This document shows positions 34,297 through 41,416 of a stretch of 41,416 nt of DNA, one piece after another. Under the pieces are notes generated by a model, which searched no databases, was not told the origin of the DNA, and saw nothing but the letters and a program-made list of their open reading frames with translations. The DNA is from Paenibacillus foliorum. GTDB taxonomy: Bacteria > Bacillota > Bacilli > Paenibacillales > NBRC-103111. Both the position numbers and the translations under genes were made by a program. Numbering within the stretch: the first letter of the stretch is position 1; every line of letters starts with the position of its first letter. The stretch covers positions 1 to 41,416 of the forward strand of contig NZ_WHOD01000130.1 of assembly GCF_013141765.1 (NCBI RefSeq), given 5' to 3'.

Positions 34297-34536
34297 CTTG
34301 CACTTGATCTTGCACTTGCTCTTGCACTTGCTCTTGCACTTGCTCTTGCACTTGCACTTGCACTTGTACTTGATCTTGCACTTGTACTTGATCTTGTACT
34401 TGCACTTGCACTTGTACTTGTACTTGATCTTGCACTTGTACTTGATCTTGTACTTGCACTTGCACTTGCACTTGCACTTGTACTTGATCTTGTACTTGAT
34501 CTTGCACTTGATCTTGCACTTGCCCCTGCTCTTGAA
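34297..34536. repeat. Hexanucleotide tandem repeat (CTTGNN, 40 units)
   Basis: Forty consecutive 6-bp units of the form CTTG followed by CA, TA, AT or CT fill 240 bp; only units 38-40 are degraded. Units 12-19 and 21-28 are identical in order (a 48-bp copy at a 54-bp offset), showing block duplication. Five of six frames are open through it. On the minus strand it reads alternately Gln-Val/Gln-Asp or Lys-Cys/Lys-Ile. The Gln frame is the frame of the ABC-F gene, separated from it only by that gene's TAA. Confidence 0.95.
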
Positions 34537-34543
34537 ACAATGA

Positions 34544-36100
34544 TTAGAACATCTTTGTCGTCCAGGATTCACAGTTCCATACTTCTGTAACGACATCACG
34601 ATAAAATTCGGGTTCGTGAGAAATCAGAAGAATACTGCCTTTGTACGCCTTGAGGGCGCGCTTCAGCTCGTCCTTAGCATCCACATCCAAATGGTTGGTC
34701 GGCTCATCGAGTACGAGTAGGTTCGTTTCGCGGTTGATCAGCTTGCATAAGCGAACCTTTGCCTTTTCGCCACCGCTTAAGACTGTAATCTTACTCTCGA
34801 TATGTTTAGTTGTGAGCCCGCACTTGGCCAGTGCCGCTCGAACCTCGAATTGTGAGTAAGAAGGGAATTCTTTCCATACTTCTTCTATGCATGTATTGTA
34901 ATTGGCATCTTTTGCTTCCTGCTCAAAGTAACCGATACTCAAGTGTTCCCCAAGCTGAACGGAGCCGGATAGCGCTTTAATTTCGCCTAAGATACTCCGC
35001 AGCAATGTCGTTTTACCGATACCATTTGAACCCACAAGCGCTATCTTCTGTCCGCGTTCCATCCGGAGGTCGAGCGCCCTTGATAAAGGCTCATCATAAC
35101 CGATGACAAGATTTTTAGCTTCAAAAATCAGCTTGCCTGACGTTCTTGCATCCTTGAAGTTGAATTGAGGCTTCGGTTTCTCTTTAGCTAGCTCGATGAC
35201 ATCCATCTTATCCAGCTTCTTCTGTCTGGACATCGCCATATTCCGAGTCGCGACACTAGCTTTATTCCGGGCTACGAAGTCTTTCAAATCAGCGATTTCC
35301 TGCTGTTGGCGCTTGTAGGCTGATTCCAACTGCTGCTTTTTCATCCCGTGGACCTGCTGGAAGTAATCGTAATCGCCAACATACCGGTTGAGCTCTTGAT
35401 TTTCCATATGATAAATCAGGTTAATGACACTGTTAAGGAACGGAATGTCATGTGAAATTAGTATGAATGCATTCTCATACTCGTTAAGGTAGCGCTTCAG
35501 CCATTCGATATGCTGCTCATCGAGATAGTTCGTCGGCTCATCGAGGAGCAGGATGTCCGGCTTTTCGAGCAGCAGCTTTGCTAGCAGCACCTTAGTCCGC
35601 TGTCCGCCGCTAAGATCATTAACATCTTTATCCAGGCCTATATCGGTAAGTCCTAGTCCGCGGGCGGTTTCTTCGATCTTGGCATCGATTAAGTAAAAAT
35701 CTTGATTCGTCAATGTATCCTGAATCGTTCCGACATCCTCTAGCAACCGCTCAAGCTCTTCCGGAGATACATCGCCCATCTTAAGGTACATGTCGTTCAT
35801 CTCTTGTTCCATATCGAACAAATATTGGAAGGCTCCCTTCAGGACATCGCGCATCGTCATGCCCTTGTTGAGCACTGCGTGCTGATCGAGATACCCAACG
35901 CGCATCCGTTTGGACCACTCTACCTTACCTTCGTCCGGCTGGAGCTTGCCTGTAATAATGTTCATGAAGGTGGACTTACCTTCACCGTTGGCACCAATGA
36001 GTCCGATATGCTCACCTTTGAGCAGGCGGAAGGATACATCCTTGAAGATCGCGCGATCTCCAAATCCGTGGCTTAGTCTTTCTACATTTAATATGCTCAT
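34544..36100 (-). CDS. ABC-F family ATPase (YkpA/YbiT-like, soluble, two ABC domains)
   Basis: This 518-residue cytoplasmic ATPase of the ribosome-associated ABC-F type has no membrane segments. Domain 1 has Walker A GANGEGKST at 36-44, signature LSGGQRTKVLL and Walker B ILLLDEPTNYLD. The P-site tRNA interaction linker follows (about residues 235-310, Lys/Gln-rich, coiled-coil). Domain 2 has Walker A GSNGIGKTT, LSGGEKAKVRL and LLVLDEPTNHLD. Both catalytic Glu are present. ATG 36100 (MSILNVERL) follows AAAGGTG; the GTG at 36109 lies inside that site. The protein ends at the family's usual C-terminus (WTTKMF), right before the hexamer repeat. Such proteins rescue stalled ribosomes or protect them from antibiotics. 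Confidence 0.9.
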   Translation of the reverse strand: MSILNVERLSHGFGDRAIFKDVSFRLLKGEHIGLIGANGEGKSTFMNIITGKLQPDEGKVEWSKRMRVGYLDQHAVLNKGMTMRDVLKGAFQYLFDMEQEMNDMYLKMGDVSPEELERLLEDVGTIQDTLTNQDFYLIDAKIEETARGLGLTDIGLDKDVNDLSGGQRTKVLLAKLLLEKPDILLLDEPTNYLDEQHIEWLKRYLNEYENAFILISHDIPFLNSVINLIYHMENQELNRYVGDYDYFQQVHGMKKQQLESAYKRQQQEIADLKDFVARNKASVATRNMAMSRQKKLDKMDVIELAKEKPKPQFNFKDARTSGKLIFEAKNLVIGYDEPLSRALDLRMERGQKIALVGSNGIGKTTLLRSILGEIKALSGSVQLGEHLSIGYFEQEAKDANYNTCIEEVWKEFPSYSQFEVRAALAKCGLTTKHIESKITVLSGGEKAKVRLCKLINRETNLLVLDEPTNHLDVDAKDELKRALKAYKGSILLISHEPEFYRDVVTEVWNCESWTTKMF

Positions 36101-36139
36101 GAATGACACCTTTTCTTTTAAACTTTTTTCTCATTGTTT

Positions 36140-36169
36140 ATTATAAGCGTTAAGGGGCGGTCAACTCAA
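36140..36169 (-). promoter_or_regulatory. Sigma-A-like promoter of the ABC-F gene
   Basis: Read on the minus strand, TTGAGT (36169-36164), an 18-base spacer and TATAAT (36145-36140) form a good vegetative promoter. The transcript would start near 36133 and give a ~33-base leader before ATG 36100. Confidence 0.65.
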
Positions 36170-36445
36170 TATGGGAGCCTATACAAAAATTTTGTGCAGC
36201 TTGCTGGTGGTCGGTAAGCTGTAGGTAACAAGGCTGATTTTTGTAAGAAAAATTGCATTATAGCGACCTTCTTAAGAGCTGAAGCAACAATTTCCAATGT
36301 TAAAGTTACTATACTTAAGGTTACTTATTGAAGCGGAGTTCAGTCCTTATGAAATTTTAAGAAATCAGCTATGATTAGAAAAGCTTCTAGAATTGGAAGC
36401 TGTTGGTGGAAAATACGTCTATAGAACGGAAACGAAGGTGACTGC
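36170..36445. other. Divergent intergenic region between ABC-F and MATE genes
   Basis: No gene is supported. Two modest signals are seen for the plus strand: a -10-like TATACT at 36310-36315 with a poor -35, and a 6-bp inverted repeat AGCTTC/GAAGCT at 36382-36387 and 36396-36401, which may be a regulator site or leader hairpin upstream of the MATE gene. Confidence 0.4.
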
Positions 36446-37864
36446 ATGAAAGCGCGAACAAATGAAAAAGAACAACCTTCCGAAGCGGATGAACAGATGG
36501 ATGCTCCAGAGGCAGCCTTAGCCGATCCCAATGATCGTCAAGCAATCCGTAAAATTATTTTGAAGCTAGCTGGCCCATCCTTGGTGGAGATGCTGCTAAT
36601 TAATTTTATGCAAATGCTTAGCATGATTTTGGTAGGGCGGGTAGGACCTGAAGCAGTGGCGACGGTTGGGCTAACCAGCCAGCCTTATTTTCTATTACTA
36701 GCTATTTTTATGACTTTAAATGTAGGTACCACTGTAATTGTGGCAAGATCAGTCGGCTCCGGTAAGATTATGGAAGCCAATCGAGCGGCGAGTCAGGCTT
36801 TTGCATTAAACATTGTACTTTCTGTGCTAGTCGTTGCACTTGGATACTTCTTTGCAGCTGACTTGCTCCGTATGATGGGAGCCGGGGAGGACGTAGTTGC
36901 ACATGGATTGCAATATGCAGAAATTATTTTCTTGTCTGTCGGCTTTAATACGATTTCAATGGCATTGACTGCAATTTTACGCGGAGCTGGCGATACTCGT
37001 ACCCCAATGAAAATAAACGTATTATCGAATGTGCTCATTGTTATTATCGGATTTCCATTGATTTATGGAGTCTATGGTTTGCCGAAGATGGGCGTTACTG
37101 GCGCAGCGGTTGCCACTATCGTATCGCAGCTGGTTTCCATGGTTTGGGTCATTGCTGTAATGTTCAGCGGCAAGTATACCATCCGTTTAACTGCGCGCGG
37201 CCTATTTCAAATAGACCGTGTGATGATTGGACGTATTCTCAAAATTGGGCTTCCTACGGCTATTGAGCAGATCGTGATGCGTCTCGGGATGCTTGTATTC
37301 GTCAAAGTTGCAGCCAGCCTTGGAACCGTAGCGTTGGCAGCGACTCAAATAGCGTTTAACGTGTTTGGGCTGACCTTTATGCCGGGTATGGCTTTTTCCA
37401 TTGCTGCTTCTACTCTGGTAGGTCAGGCACTTGGAGCCAACAATCCGGACTTAGCTGAAAAGTATGGATGGCAGGTACGTAAAATCGGAATGGTCGTAGC
37501 AGGCGCTATGGGTGTGGTTTTTATCTGCTTCGCCTCCTATATTATGATGCTGTATACGCCAGACCAAGCTGTAATCGAACAAGGAGCTGTTGGCATAAGA
37601 ATTATGGGCTTTATTCAAGTATCACAGGCAACCCAATTTATTTTAGGTGGCGCATTGAGAGGAGCAGGGGATACGAAGTACCCATTGTATTCGACTTTAA
37701 TCGGTGTATGGGGCTTTCGGGTTGCTTTGAGTCTCTTGTTTGTTTTTGGATTGAAATGGGGTACGGCGGGTATTTGGACTGCAGCTGCTGCGGATCAATT
37801 CGTACGTTCAGTGCTTATATACGGACGGTTTAAGAAGGGGATTTGGAAAACAGCCCGAGTGTAG
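36446..37864 (+). CDS. MATE-family multidrug/Na+ antiporter (NorM/DinF superfamily)
   Basis: This 472-residue exporter has an acidic soluble N-terminus of ~35 residues (EKEQPSEADEQMDAPEAA), then twelve helices in two halves. GPSLVEMLLINFMQMLSMIL and GLPTAIEQIVMRLGMLVF begin the two repeats. AILRGAGDTRTPMKINVLSN and GALRGAGDTKYPLYSTLIG are the duplicated MATE signature loops. It should pump cationic drugs or metabolites out in exchange for Na+ or H+. It lies divergent to the ABC-F gene and is followed by the aldo/keto reductase gene after 78 bp. A cre-like sequence with one mismatch overlaps its start codon. Confidence 0.92.
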   Translation: MKARTNEKEQPSEADEQMDAPEAALADPNDRQAIRKIILKLAGPSLVEMLLINFMQMLSMILVGRVGPEAVATVGLTSQPYFLLLAIFMTLNVGTTVIVARSVGSGKIMEANRAASQAFALNIVLSVLVVALGYFFAADLLRMMGAGEDVVAHGLQYAEIIFLSVGFNTISMALTAILRGAGDTRTPMKINVLSNVLIVIIGFPLIYGVYGLPKMGVTGAAVATIVSQLVSMVWVIAVMFSGKYTIRLTARGLFQIDRVMIGRILKIGLPTAIEQIVMRLGMLVFVKVAASLGTVALAATQIAFNVFGLTFMPGMAFSIAASTLVGQALGANNPDLAEKYGWQVRKIGMVVAGAMGVVFICFASYIMMLYTPDQAVIEQGAVGIRIMGFIQVSQATQFILGGALRGAGDTKYPLYSTLIGVWGFRVALSLLFVFGLKWGTAGIWTAAAADQFVRSVLIYGRFKKGIWKTARV

Positions 37865-37942
37865 CTTTACAGCTCAAGATATGTTCATTTGAAACGGTCC
37901 TAAATTTGTATTTTATTATAAATAGAAGGGTTGGGGAAATGT

Positions 37943-38917
37943 ATGAAACACAGAAGATTGGGAAGAACAGGATTGAAAGTATCGGAGGTCAGCTTGGGGA
38001 CAATGGCTTTTGGCCGTTGGATTGATGAGGCACAGTCTCGCAACGTATTCGACGCAGCATTGGATGCAGGAATCACATTGTATGATACAGCAGACGTTTA
38101 CGGAAAAGGAATGGATCGGGATAATCCGCTTGAATCCGGAGAATCTGAAGAAATTCTGGGAAGAATCATGCAAGGCCGTCGTGATCAAATCATTTTAGCG
38201 ACTAAGGTGCACGGTAAAGTCGGACTAGGTCCAAACGATTCAGGCCAAAGCCGATACCATATATTCCGTGCAGTGGAAGCGAGCTTGAAACGGCTGCAAA
38301 CGGATCATATCGATTTGTATCAGGTGCATCGGTTTGACTCTCAAACCCCTTTGGATGAAACACTTCGCGCACTCGATGACTTGGTAAAATCGGGTAAAGT
38401 CCGCTATATCGGATGCTCGAACTTTGCCGCTTGGCAAATTGCCAAAGCCCATGGTGTCAGCGCCTTGAATCATCTTCACCGGTTTGAAAGCGTGCAGCCT
38501 GAATACAGCATCATATCCAGAGGCATCGAGGATGAGCTGCTCCCGTTCGTTGAATCGGAAGGGGTTGGGGTTATTGTATATAGTCCTTTGGGTAGAGGGC
38601 TGCTGACAGGTAAATACAGGCAGGGTGAAGCATCTCCGGAAGGATCTCGCGGTGCTGCAGGAGAAAAAAGGCTTCATTCATTGCTAGGAGTAGACCGGAA
38701 TTTTGACATTGTAGAGTCGATCAAGCCGTTGGCAGCTCAGAGGGGATGGACATTGGCTCAATTCGCGTTGGCATGGGTGCTTAGCAATAAGAATATCACT
38801 TCTGCTATATTGGGGGCTTCCCGTCCTGAACAAATAAAAGATGCATTACTGCACCTCGGAGAAAACTTGACGGCCGAAGAATTAGCTGAAGTGGACCGTG
38901 TATCGAAACTACGATGA
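37943..38917 (+). CDS. Aldo/keto reductase
   Basis: This 324-residue NAD(P)H-dependent (beta/alpha)8 enzyme has the AKR tetrad: Asp and Tyr in LYDTADVYGKG, Lys in ILATKVHGK and His in DLYQVHRFD. VRYIGCSNFAAWQIAKA and a late SAILGASRPEQIKDAL provide cofactor contacts. I chose ATG 37943 (MKHRRLGRTGLKVSEVSLG, the canonical N-terminus), preceded by GGGGAAA. Its stop overlaps the MFS start by four bases (ATGA), so reductase and transporter are coupled. This pairing suggests a sugar or aldehyde substrate handled by both, such as the reduction of a keto sugar moved by the MFS protein. Confidence 0.92.
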   Translation: MKHRRLGRTGLKVSEVSLGTMAFGRWIDEAQSRNVFDAALDAGITLYDTADVYGKGMDRDNPLESGESEEILGRIMQGRRDQIILATKVHGKVGLGPNDSGQSRYHIFRAVEASLKRLQTDHIDLYQVHRFDSQTPLDETLRALDDLVKSGKVRYIGCSNFAAWQIAKAHGVSALNHLHRFESVQPEYSIISRGIEDELLPFVESEGVGVIVYSPLGRGLLTGKYRQGEASPEGSRGAAGEKRLHSLLGVDRNFDIVESIKPLAAQRGWTLAQFALAWVLSNKNITSAILGASRPEQIKDALLHLGENLTAEELAEVDRVSKLR

Positions 38918-40104
38918 GCTCTGACAAATCAGCTAAGTCCACCTACGTATATGTATCCTTTTATTATGCGCTTATGTTTATGGCATTAGGGGCTTTCTCT
39001 TCCTATATTAGTTTGTATTATAACAAAATTAATTTGGATCTTTTTACAATAGGGCTGCTTACCTCAGTGGGATCCATTATTGCTTTGTTCATCCAGCCCT
39101 TGTGGGGATTGGCGGCAGACCGGGCCAAATCGAAAAATGGCATTTTATTATTAAGTCTGCTGCTGACAGCAGCTACGATATGGCTAGTTCCGTTATCGGG
39201 TAACCATCTCTGGCTGCTGCTGCTTTCGACAACCTTGTTTTCGGTGGTTCAGTGTGTGGTAAATCCGCTTAGCGATACGATTGCCTTGGAGCTTGCCAAC
39301 AAATCGAAGTTTAATTTCTCACGGGTCAGGACGGCAGGCTCAGTTGGTTACGCTGCGATGTCGGCGGTTGCAGGCTGGATATTGGAGAAGAATATCGATT
39401 ACATGTTCCCGGTATTTTCGATTATGATGTTTATCGCATTTTTATTTGCGTGCGGTATTCCGAGAGTAGAAGGTCATCAGCGCAAAGTGAAGGTAAAGCT
39501 GAAGGAGATTTTTAAAAACAAGCCGTTAATGTTAATTTATATTTATACGTTTACGATTGAGTCTACGTTGGGCTTCTTTTTCACCTTTCATGCAGTCTAT
39601 AGTCAGGAGCAGGGAATCACCACCAGCTTGATCGGTATTGGAATTATGATTGGCTCTATCAGCCAGTTTCCTTTTATGATTTTCTTCGATCGGTTGTACA
39701 GAAGGTTCGGCATTTATAATATATTGATGTTTTCAGGCTTCATTCATATTCTTAGATGGGTGCTGTATGCGATTGCTGTTACGAAATTCACGGTCATACT
39801 GTCATGGGTGCTGCACGGAGGAACGTTTATTTTATTTTACCTATGCCTTGCAGAATACGTGAACCGGAATGTTCAGAAGGAATTGAAAGCGAGTGGTCAA
39901 ATGATGAATTCCATCATGCTGCTGGGAGGAAGCCGAATTTTTGGCGGATTGGCAGGTGGAGCCTATGCGAGCTGGTTCGGTATGGGTTCGGGGTTTGTTG
40001 TTTGTGCAATCGTGTGTATTCTCACTATGATTTATTTTAGTTTATTCGTAAAAAAGTATTTGCAACCGCAAGAGGAGCAGACCCAGATAGGAATTTCATC
40101 TTAA
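38914..40104 (+). CDS. MFS transporter, LacY/HcaT-like, coupled to the aldo/keto reductase
   Basis: This 396-residue transporter has twelve helices and is a paralogue of the minus-strand MFS at 21164. Shared features are FIQPLWGLAADRAKSKNGIL, NPLSDTIALE, RTAGSVGYAAMS and KELKASGQMMN. The start ATG overlaps the aldo/keto reductase stop (ATGA) and has no separate strong ribosome site, consistent with translational coupling. A convergent terminator follows 37 bp after the stop. Substrate not assigned. Confidence 0.87.
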   Translation: MSSDKSAKSTYVYVSFYYALMFMALGAFSSYISLYYNKINLDLFTIGLLTSVGSIIALFIQPLWGLAADRAKSKNGILLLSLLLTAATIWLVPLSGNHLWLLLLSTTLFSVVQCVVNPLSDTIALELANKSKFNFSRVRTAGSVGYAAMSAVAGWILEKNIDYMFPVFSIMMFIAFLFACGIPRVEGHQRKVKVKLKEIFKNKPLMLIYIYTFTIESTLGFFFTFHAVYSQEQGITTSLIGIGIMIGSISQFPFMIFFDRLYRRFGIYNILMFSGFIHILRWVLYAIAVTKFTVILSWVLHGGTFILFYLCLAEYVNRNVQKELKASGQMMNSIMLLGGSRIFGGLAGGAYASWFGMGSGFVVCAIVCILTMIYFSLFVKKYLQPQEEQTQIGISS

Positions 40105-40140
40105 TTACACAAAACGGAATGCTCTTATCATAAAAAGTTA

Positions 40141-40180
40141 GAAGAAGGCTGCCAACAGGAATAGTTGGCCAGCCTTCTTT
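40141..40180. terminator. Terminator between convergent MFS and SDR genes
   Basis: GAAGAAGGCTGCCAAC (40141-40156) pairs with GTTGGCCAGCCTTCTTT (40164-40180) with one bulged C, a 7-base loop and a T-rich tail. The A-rich left flank makes it plausibly bidirectional. Confidence 0.8.
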
Positions 40181-40234
40181 GCTTTTCTGGAGGCATGAGA
40201 AACTGCTACCCGCAAGTTCAGCTGTTTCGACTAA

Positions 40235-41032
40235 CTAATCCACAATAAAGCCGCAGGTCAGGTTGGCCACAGTGCCCGTCATGGCGCCGGCTTGATCCGA
40301 AGCTATGAAAGCTGCTGTGTTTGCGACCTCAGCAAGCTTCGGAAGACGCTTCAACAGAGTACCACCCGCCGCGCCAGCCAGCATCTCTTCCAGGGTAATT
40401 CCGGCTCGTTCGGCATTGAGGCTGAAGAGCTCGCGGCTGTGGGAGCACATCATCGTGGCCTCAGGAATCATATGGGACCTGAGGCAGATAACGCGGATTC
40501 CATTAGGTCCGAGCTCACCTGCCAGATGGCGGGAGAATGCTTCGATACCTGCACACGCAACGCTGTGTCCCATGAACCCTGGTCCCGGCATTTGCGACAC
40601 GGGCGTAGAAAGTGTAAGGATCACGCCTGATTCTTTCTTCACCATGTGCCGGGCCACGGCCTTTGCCGTGATGTAATTAGTCCGTATGTAACCGGCGATT
40701 GGGTATTCGAAGTCCTCGAGAGACAGTTCCGCGAAAGGTGTACCCTGAACGTGAAAGATCCCGACTGCGTTTAATGCAATATCGATACCGCCAGCCTTTG
40801 ATGCCACAGCATCGGCATGCTTCTCGACTGACTGCTCGTCAAGAGCATTGACTTGAGCGGTCTCAACCACTCCCCCTGCGGCAGAAATCTCCTCTGCAAC
40901 CGCGTCGAGCTTGGTAAGCGTGCGACCGGCGAGGAAGACACGCGCCCCTTCTCGGGCGAAAGCACGGGCAACCGCACTGCCGATTGCTCCTCCCCCTCCG
41001 TAAATCACGGCGTTCTTGTTCTCAAGCAGCAT
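40235..41032 (-). CDS. SDR-fold protein lacking the catalytic Tyr-x-x-x-Lys
   Basis: This 265-residue Rossmann-fold protein of the short-chain dehydrogenase family has a glycine motif YGGGGAIGSAVARAF (residues 11-25), the Asn-Ala-x-Gly segment LNAVGIF and Ser142 in ILTLSTPVS. The usual YxxxK is replaced: MGHSVACAGIEAF aligns with the YSASKAG pattern, giving His156 for Tyr and Cys160 for Lys. I checked both codons (CAC and TGT). I chose ATG 41032 (MLLENKNAVIYGG) with AAGGAGG 11 bases upstream; upstream in-frame starts lie before that site. It may be a non-catalytic binding protein or an enzyme with altered chemistry. Confidence 0.82.
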   Translation of the reverse strand: MLLENKNAVIYGGGGAIGSAVARAFAREGARVFLAGRTLTKLDAVAEEISAAGGVVETAQVNALDEQSVEKHADAVASKAGGIDIALNAVGIFHVQGTPFAELSLEDFEYPIAGYIRTNYITAKAVARHMVKKESGVILTLSTPVSQMPGPGFMGHSVACAGIEAFSRHLAGELGPNGIRVICLRSHMIPEATMMCSHSRELFSLNAERAGITLEEMLAGAAGGTLLKRLPKLAEVANTAAFIASDQAGAMTGTVANLTCGFIVD

Positions 41033-41133
41033 ATTCAGAACAACCTCCTTTTTTTCCATTATCATAGCATGTAACGGATGTTGAGATTTCTTCTAGATTG
41101 CTATTTTTGTTGAACCTATGGAGGGTTTGATCT

Positions 41134-41304
41134 TTGACGGAGAAGCTCCTGGAAAGGGAGGGGATACATGAACAGATAGGGCTGGGGGGACCAGGGATCA
41201 ATTGTTTTATTAGGAGTTGTGATCTATCTAAACTAATGGAGCATGAAGGGTACCATGACTTGAAGATGATACCGTTAAGGGATAACCGAATGTTGAACAC
41301 ATGA
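41134..41304 (+). CDS. Possible small ORF, TTG start, unknown function
   Basis: A 56-codon frame starts at TTG 41134, eight bases after GGAGGG (41120-41125), and ends at TGA 41302-41304. The translation begins MTEKLLEREGIHEQIG and ends YHDLKMIPLRDNRMLNT. The charged, mixed composition resembles a real protein more than a shadow. I do not recognise it. It could be a small gene or the N-terminal remnant of a broken one. The rest of 41033-41416 shows only an 8-bp inverted repeat, GTGTTCCT/AGGAACAC (41334-41341 and 41358-41365). Confidence 0.3.
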   Translation: MTEKLLEREGIHEQIGLGGPGINCFIRSCDLSKLMEHEGYHDLKMIPLRDNRMLNT

Positions 41305-41416
41305 GGTTAATCGAATCGTATTCCGCTTTCGCAGTGTTCCTACAAATGGGCAGTGGAAGGAACACGGATGCGCTATTTTAAAATGCACACGTGATCATAC
41401 AAGTGGAAGGGAACTA

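Noticed and set aside
34213..34599. Several long frames through the hexamer repeat (Lys-Cys-rich, Leu-Ala-rich, Leu-His-rich)
   Set aside because: They are by-products of a 6-bp repeat that keeps most frames open. None has a credible start with a ribosome site. Only the in-frame relation to ABC-F is kept, as a finding.
36447..36460. cre-like TGAAAGCGCGAACA over the MATE start codon
   Set aside because: One mismatch to the consensus (G where A/T is required) and it lies in coding sequence, so chance is likely.

Overview
The window looks like a piece of a Paenibacillus-type (Firmicutes, Bacillales) chromosome. This rests on family content and gene style, not on a marker gene. There are strong AGGAGG-type ribosome sites and several TTG starts. 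Three LplB/YtcP-type sugar ABC importers have very large lipoprotein binding proteins, and two YesM/YesN-like two-component systems sit directly upstream of two of them. No rRNA, tRNA, CRISPR, phage or transposase gene was seen.

Layout. (1) 64-4166: a FadR-type GntR regulator, an IlvD/Edd-family (YjhG/YagF-like) sugar-acid dehydratase and a TIM-barrel protein of the U32-peptidase-like type, closed by a hairpin. (2) 4432-11215: a ROK repressor, two Gfo/Idh/MocA oxidoreductases and ABC importer A, closed by a clear terminator. (3) 11484-19043: a two-component system, ABC importer B, a third Gfo/Idh/MocA enzyme whose only plausible start is CTG, and a cupin. (4) 19279-23698, minus strand: AEC permease, sugar-phosphate isomerase/epimerase-like protein, MFS transporter, UlaG-like metallo-hydrolase and Lrp/AsnC regulator. 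(5) 23855-33746: a truncated DUF421 gene, a second two-component system behind a perfect cre-like site, ABC importer C, an FAD-dependent oxidoreductase and an overlapping SGNH hydrolase. (6) 33747-34543: a palindrome-rich non-coding stretch and a 40-unit hexanucleotide repeat. (7) 34544-41032: ABC-F ATPase, MATE exporter, aldo/keto reductase, a second MFS transporter, and an SDR protein lacking the usual Tyr/Lys pair.

How it fits together. The window is mostly a carbohydrate-sensing, uptake and redox-conversion island. Surface lipoproteins capture oligosaccharides, two sensor kinase/AraC-type regulator pairs and a ROK repressor control the importers, and cytoplasmic oxidoreductases and a TIM-barrel isomerase would process the cargo. 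No glycoside hydrolase and no catalytic sugar kinase is present. Together with three Gfo/Idh enzymes, this makes oxidation-based (3-keto type) glycoside breakdown an attractive but unproven reading.

The most unusual non-coding features are: a structured repeat of about 180 bp that appears to sit in the loop of a 17-bp hairpin behind binding protein C; a remnant of the same repeat just upstream of the CTG-initiated gene; a 20-bp perfect palindrome in front of importer B; and the hexamer repeat, which lies in frame behind the ABC-F stop codon.
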